Of a stretch of 64,000 nt of DNA, positions 61,762-64,000 are shown one piece after another. This DNA is from Pseudomonadales bacterium (GTDB taxonomy: Bacteria; Pseudomonadota; Gammaproteobacteria; Pseudomonadales; Pseudohongiellaceae). Where the stretch lies: the NCBI GenBank assembly GCA_024234395.1, contig JACKOH010000001.1:2065001-2129000 (forward strand), written 5' to 3'. Each line of letters begins with the position of its first letter. Position 1 is the stretch's first letter. The notes under the pieces are model-generated. The model had not been told where the DNA came from, ran no database searches, and was given only the letters and a program-made list of their open reading frames with translations. The position numbers and the translations under genes are program-made.

Positions 61762-61867
61762 TACGACAAACACTGTATGCGCCAACAATCTGAGGTAAAA
61801 TCAACCAGGCAGTCATACTACAAGTCACCCTGAGCAACTGAATCAGCCAGACGAGGCAAGAGAAATT

Positions 61868-62572
61868 ATGAGCGAGGATTCCAAACTTCTGACCAGACGA
61901 CGTCGCTTTCTGACCGGCGTCGGTGTAGTGGCCACCGGAGCCACGCTGGCCGCGACGGCCCGTGCCGCAGAAAATCATCAGCACCATCATGAAGGCTCGG
62001 GTTTCACTCCCGCCCGCCATGAACTGGATGCATGGATGGATGTCCCGGGAGTTACCCATCGCGCCTTTATCGACTCGTCTTCGGGTCGTGGCGGTGCTGA
62101 CGCCCTGAACTATGCCAACAACATCCTGTTGGGTAACAGGGACGCCTACGGCGGCAGCGATTCCGATTATGGACTGATCGTCTGTTTTCGCCACATGGCG
62201 ACTCCGCTGGGTTACAACGATGTAATCTGGGAGAAATACGGCGAGAGCCTGAGCCGCGCGACCGGCCTGACTGCACCAGGTAGCGACGCCCCGCTTTCAG
62301 TCAATCCGATGAATATCGAGCAGGCGGCATACGGCAATCGCGGCAATACGCTGAAAGCCGTGGCAGCCCGTGGCGTTCAGTTCGCCCTCTGCAACAAGGC
62401 GACCCAGTCCATTGCGGGCATGCTGGCCCGCGCCAGCGGCAGTTCCGCTGAAGAGGTTTACCAGGAGCTGATCGCCAACAACATTCCCGACAGCCGCTTT
62501 GTTCCGGCCGGTGTGCTGGCCGCTACACGCGCCCAGGAATACGGCTACAGCTTCCTGTTCGCAGCCGGCTGA
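61868..62572 (+). CDS. Tat-exported DsrE-like protein
   Basis: 234 residues. A twin-arginine signal (RRRRFLTGVGVVATGATLAATARAAE) sends it to the periplasm; a His-rich patch (ENHQHHHEG) follows. The body has the alternating strands and helices of the DsrE/F fold, with ALNYANNILLGNRDAYGGSDSDYGLIVCFRHMATPLGY and GVQFALCNKATQSIAGMLAR. The Cys in FALCNKA lies where DsrE-family proteins keep a sulfur-carrying Cys. A sulfur-carrier or redox role is possible, supported only by the neighbouring TsdA-like gene. Confidence 0.65.
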   Translation: MSEDSKLLTRRRRFLTGVGVVATGATLAATARAAENHQHHHEGSGFTPARHELDAWMDVPGVTHRAFIDSSSGRGGADALNYANNILLGNRDAYGGSDSDYGLIVCFRHMATPLGYNDVIWEKYGESLSRATGLTAPGSDAPLSVNPMNIEQAAYGNRGNTLKAVAARGVQFALCNKATQSIAGMLARASGSSAEEVYQELIANNIPDSRFVPAGVLAATRAQEYGYSFLFAAG

Positions 62573-62604
62573 TCAGTAATACCCCGGCAATCCGGTGACC
62601 GCTC

Positions 62605-63576
62605 TCAGCGGTCGCCGGAGACGGCCAGATCCCGGTAAAATTCCCGAATCGGCTCGAATGGGCCAAGCCGATGCTGCTCGATTGGAAACGTGTCGGCATA
62701 GGGTGGATAGGGACTGTCCACGGGTTTGTTGGTCAGGTCCGGGTAATCCTGCTCCAGATTGGCCCGCTGCGGCCGCTCATGAGAATTGACGAAGGCCGCT
62801 ACATCGTAGGCCTCATCGTCGGTCAGGTCAGGCTGGCCCAGCGGCATCCGTGCCTTGATAAAACGGGCTGCCGTCAGCAACCGGGTCATGCCGGCACCAT
62901 TGTTGAAACTGTCCGGGCCCCACAGCGGCGGGAACAGATAGCCCTCCGCCATGTCAGTGGACGCCGCCAGGCCTTCCCCGTCCTCGCCATGGCAGACCTG
63001 GCAACGCTCCTGATAAACCAGTTCTCCCGCCGCGACATCGGCGGCCCGGTCTGGCTCGGCAAATGTTGCCGGTTCGCCTGACTGACGGCGACTTTCACCC
63101 ATGACACCGAACTGTTCGTTCAATTGTCTGATGTACATCTCCATGGACAGCATTTCCAGGCTGTCGCGTGACAGTTCCCGACCATTCATACTGCGGGTCA
63201 TACAGCCGTTGATCCGGTCTCTGAGATCACGCTCGCCGCCATCGCGCCCGGAAAACCGCGGGTATTGGGTCGCCGATTGCAGCAGCGACAGGGTTCCCGG
63301 CCGGGTTCCCGTATCCAGGTGACAGGACGCACAATCCATGTAGGTTCCGGTGTACTGCATGGCCGGGTCTTCATGACCGGGACCCAGCAGAGCGGCGGTT
63401 TCCCGGAGCAGACGCCGGCCGTATTCGACACTGGGCTCACTGGCCGGGTCCTGAACCGCGGCAGGACGCCATAGCAGGGCTCCGGCGACTACACCGGCAC
63501 CCACAACCAGACTGATCAGGGCAACGCCCGACAGGCTGCCTGATTGTCGTTTCATACCTCGACTCATTGGACTCAT
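62605..63576 (-). CDS. Diheme cytochrome c, thiosulfate dehydrogenase (TsdA)-like
   Basis: 323 residues. A single N-terminal membrane segment (SGVALISLVVGAGVVAGALLW) acts as anchor or signal. Heme sites are CASCH (about residue 79) and CQVCH (about 195). RINGCMTRSMNG supplies the Cys that is the unusual axial ligand of heme 1 in TsdA, and FPPLWGPDSFNNGAGMTRLLTAARFIKARMPLG closely resembles the TsdA C-terminal domain. TsdA couples two thiosulfates to tetrathionate. Its start overlaps the upstream small gene by 4 nt. Confidence 0.82.
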   Translation of the reverse strand: MSPMSRGMKRQSGSLSGVALISLVVGAGVVAGALLWRPAAVQDPASEPSVEYGRRLLRETAALLGPGHEDPAMQYTGTYMDCASCHLDTGTRPGTLSLLQSATQYPRFSGRDGGERDLRDRINGCMTRSMNGRELSRDSLEMLSMEMYIRQLNEQFGVMGESRRQSGEPATFAEPDRAADVAAGELVYQERCQVCHGEDGEGLAASTDMAEGYLFPPLWGPDSFNNGAGMTRLLTAARFIKARMPLGQPDLTDDEAYDVAAFVNSHERPQRANLEQDYPDLTNKPVDSPYPPYADTFPIEQHRLGPFEPIREFYRDLAVSGDR

Positions 63577-63755
63577 GGTGTTCCCTCATGGTCAGATGCA
63601 GAATTCCTTGACCCGCTATCATACCTTTGCAGCTGTTGTTGAAAACAGTGCTTGGGCTCTTCAACCTGCTGTCGCCAGTCCGGGCGCAGCAGGTAAGCCA
63701 GGCTGAAACCCGTGGCCATCGCCACACTGAGCAGGACAATTACGGTACTGATCAT
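63573..63755 (-). CDS. Small membrane protein in the cytochrome operon
   Basis: 60 residues: one N-terminal membrane helix (MISTVIVLLSVAMATGFSLAYLL) then a short polar tail. GGGAGA precedes its ATG. It lies 11 bp after a partial cytochrome c gene and overlaps the TsdA-like gene by 4 nt, which argues it is real. I do not recognise it; it could be a small subunit or assembly factor of the cytochrome complex. Confidence 0.6.
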   Translation of the reverse strand: MISTVIVLLSVAMATGFSLAYLLRPDWRQQVEEPKHCFQQQLQRYDSGSRNSASDHEGTP

Positions 63756-63766
63756 GGCAGTTCTCC

Positions 63767-64000
63767 CTATGGAACATCCCGGTACAGTGAGCGCAGATAA
63801 TGGCTCACCGCCAGCATGTCGTCGGCACTGAGGCGTTCACCCCAGGGTGCCATCGAGGTACCCGCTACCCCTTCTCTCAATATCCTCACACTCGCCTCCA
63901 GGCTGAGACGTTCCCGGGTAAAATCGGTGGGAGGCACCGGGATGGGCAGATTGGGAGTGGCGAATCCCTGTCCATCACCCGCATCGCCGTGACATTCTGC
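63767..64000 (-). CDS. Cytochrome c, C-terminal part (gene continues outside window)
   Basis: 77 residues plus stop, open at the window edge. It begins in AECHGDAGDGQG, the end of a heme c motif (CxxCH) whose first Cys lies beyond the window. ILREGVAGTSMAPWGERLSADDMLAVSHYLRSLYRDVP carries the Met ligand and final helix of a class I cytochrome c. As the promoter-proximal gene of this minus-strand operon it may be the electron acceptor of the TsdA-like protein. Confidence 0.85.
   Translation of the reverse strand, partial: AECHGDAGDGQGFATPNLPIPVPPTDFTRERLSLEASVRILREGVAGTSMAPWGERLSADDMLAVSHYLRSLYRDVP

Overview
This window is almost entirely a photosynthesis gene cluster (PGC) of a purple, bacteriochlorophyll a-producing proteobacterium, roughly 5.7-56.1 kb, flanked by metabolic genes. 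It encodes LH1 (pufBA), a reaction centre with tetraheme cytochrome (pufLMC, puhA), an oxygen-dependent cyclase (acsF; no bchE here), the bciA-type 8-vinyl reductase and spirilloxanthin-type carotenoid genes (crtEBICDF; no crtA here). No LH2 genes are seen. This fits an aerobic anoxygenic phototroph. The flanks (PQQ dehydrogenases, alginate-export-type porin, TsdA-like cytochrome) suggest a gammaproteobacterium of the OM60/NOR5 kind, but that placement is inference from gene content, not phylogeny.

Layout. 0-5.6 kb (+): two PQQ dehydrogenases, a gamma carbonic anhydrase-like protein and an outer-membrane barrel; a 121-bp tandem duplication sits at one gene junction. 5.7-19.0 kb (-): crtE-crtF-bchC-bchX-bchY-bchZ-pufQ-pufB-pufA-pufL-pufM-pufC-bciA-hydrolase, with a further promoter before bchC. 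19.1-25.5 kb (+): crtD-crtC, then ppsR (copy 1) and a bacteriophytochrome gene. 25.5-46.2 kb (-): one long gene train, bchF-bchN-bchB-bchH-bchL-bchM-lhaA-puhA-puhB-puhC-puhE-bchI-bchD-bchO-crtI-crtB, probably ending with a heme oxygenase; many junctions are 1-10 nt overlaps. 46.5-54.4 kb (+): ppaA/aerR-ppsR (copy 2)-bchG-pucC-like-bchP-tspO-two small membrane proteins-idi. 54.5-56.7 kb (+): a small conserved-looking protein, acsF and a PsiE-like protein. 56.8-64 kb: a secreted amidohydrolase, a glycosylasparaginase-like protein, an FG-GAP/ASPIC protein, a Tat-exported DsrE-like protein, and on the minus strand a TsdA-like diheme cytochrome with a small membrane protein and a partial cytochrome c.

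How it works together. The genes from protoporphyrin IX to bacteriochlorophyll a are all present (bchHID, bchM, acsF, bchNBL, bciA, bchXYZ, bchF, bchC, bchG, bchP), as is a full GGPP-to-spirilloxanthin set. PpsR-type operators (TGT-N12-ACA) lie on the core promoters of bchC and of crtE/crtD as pairs with an exact 8-bp spacer, and related sites lie at bchF/ppaA and upstream of acsF. Two PpsR paralogues are present. The one next to the bacteriophytochrome lacks the DNA-binding-domain cysteine used for redox sensing, while the other keeps it. The simplest reading is a light-sensing branch (bacteriophytochrome, heme oxygenase-made biliverdin, cysteine-poor PpsR) and a redox/B12 branch (PpaA/AerR, cysteine-containing PpsR) acting on shared operators.
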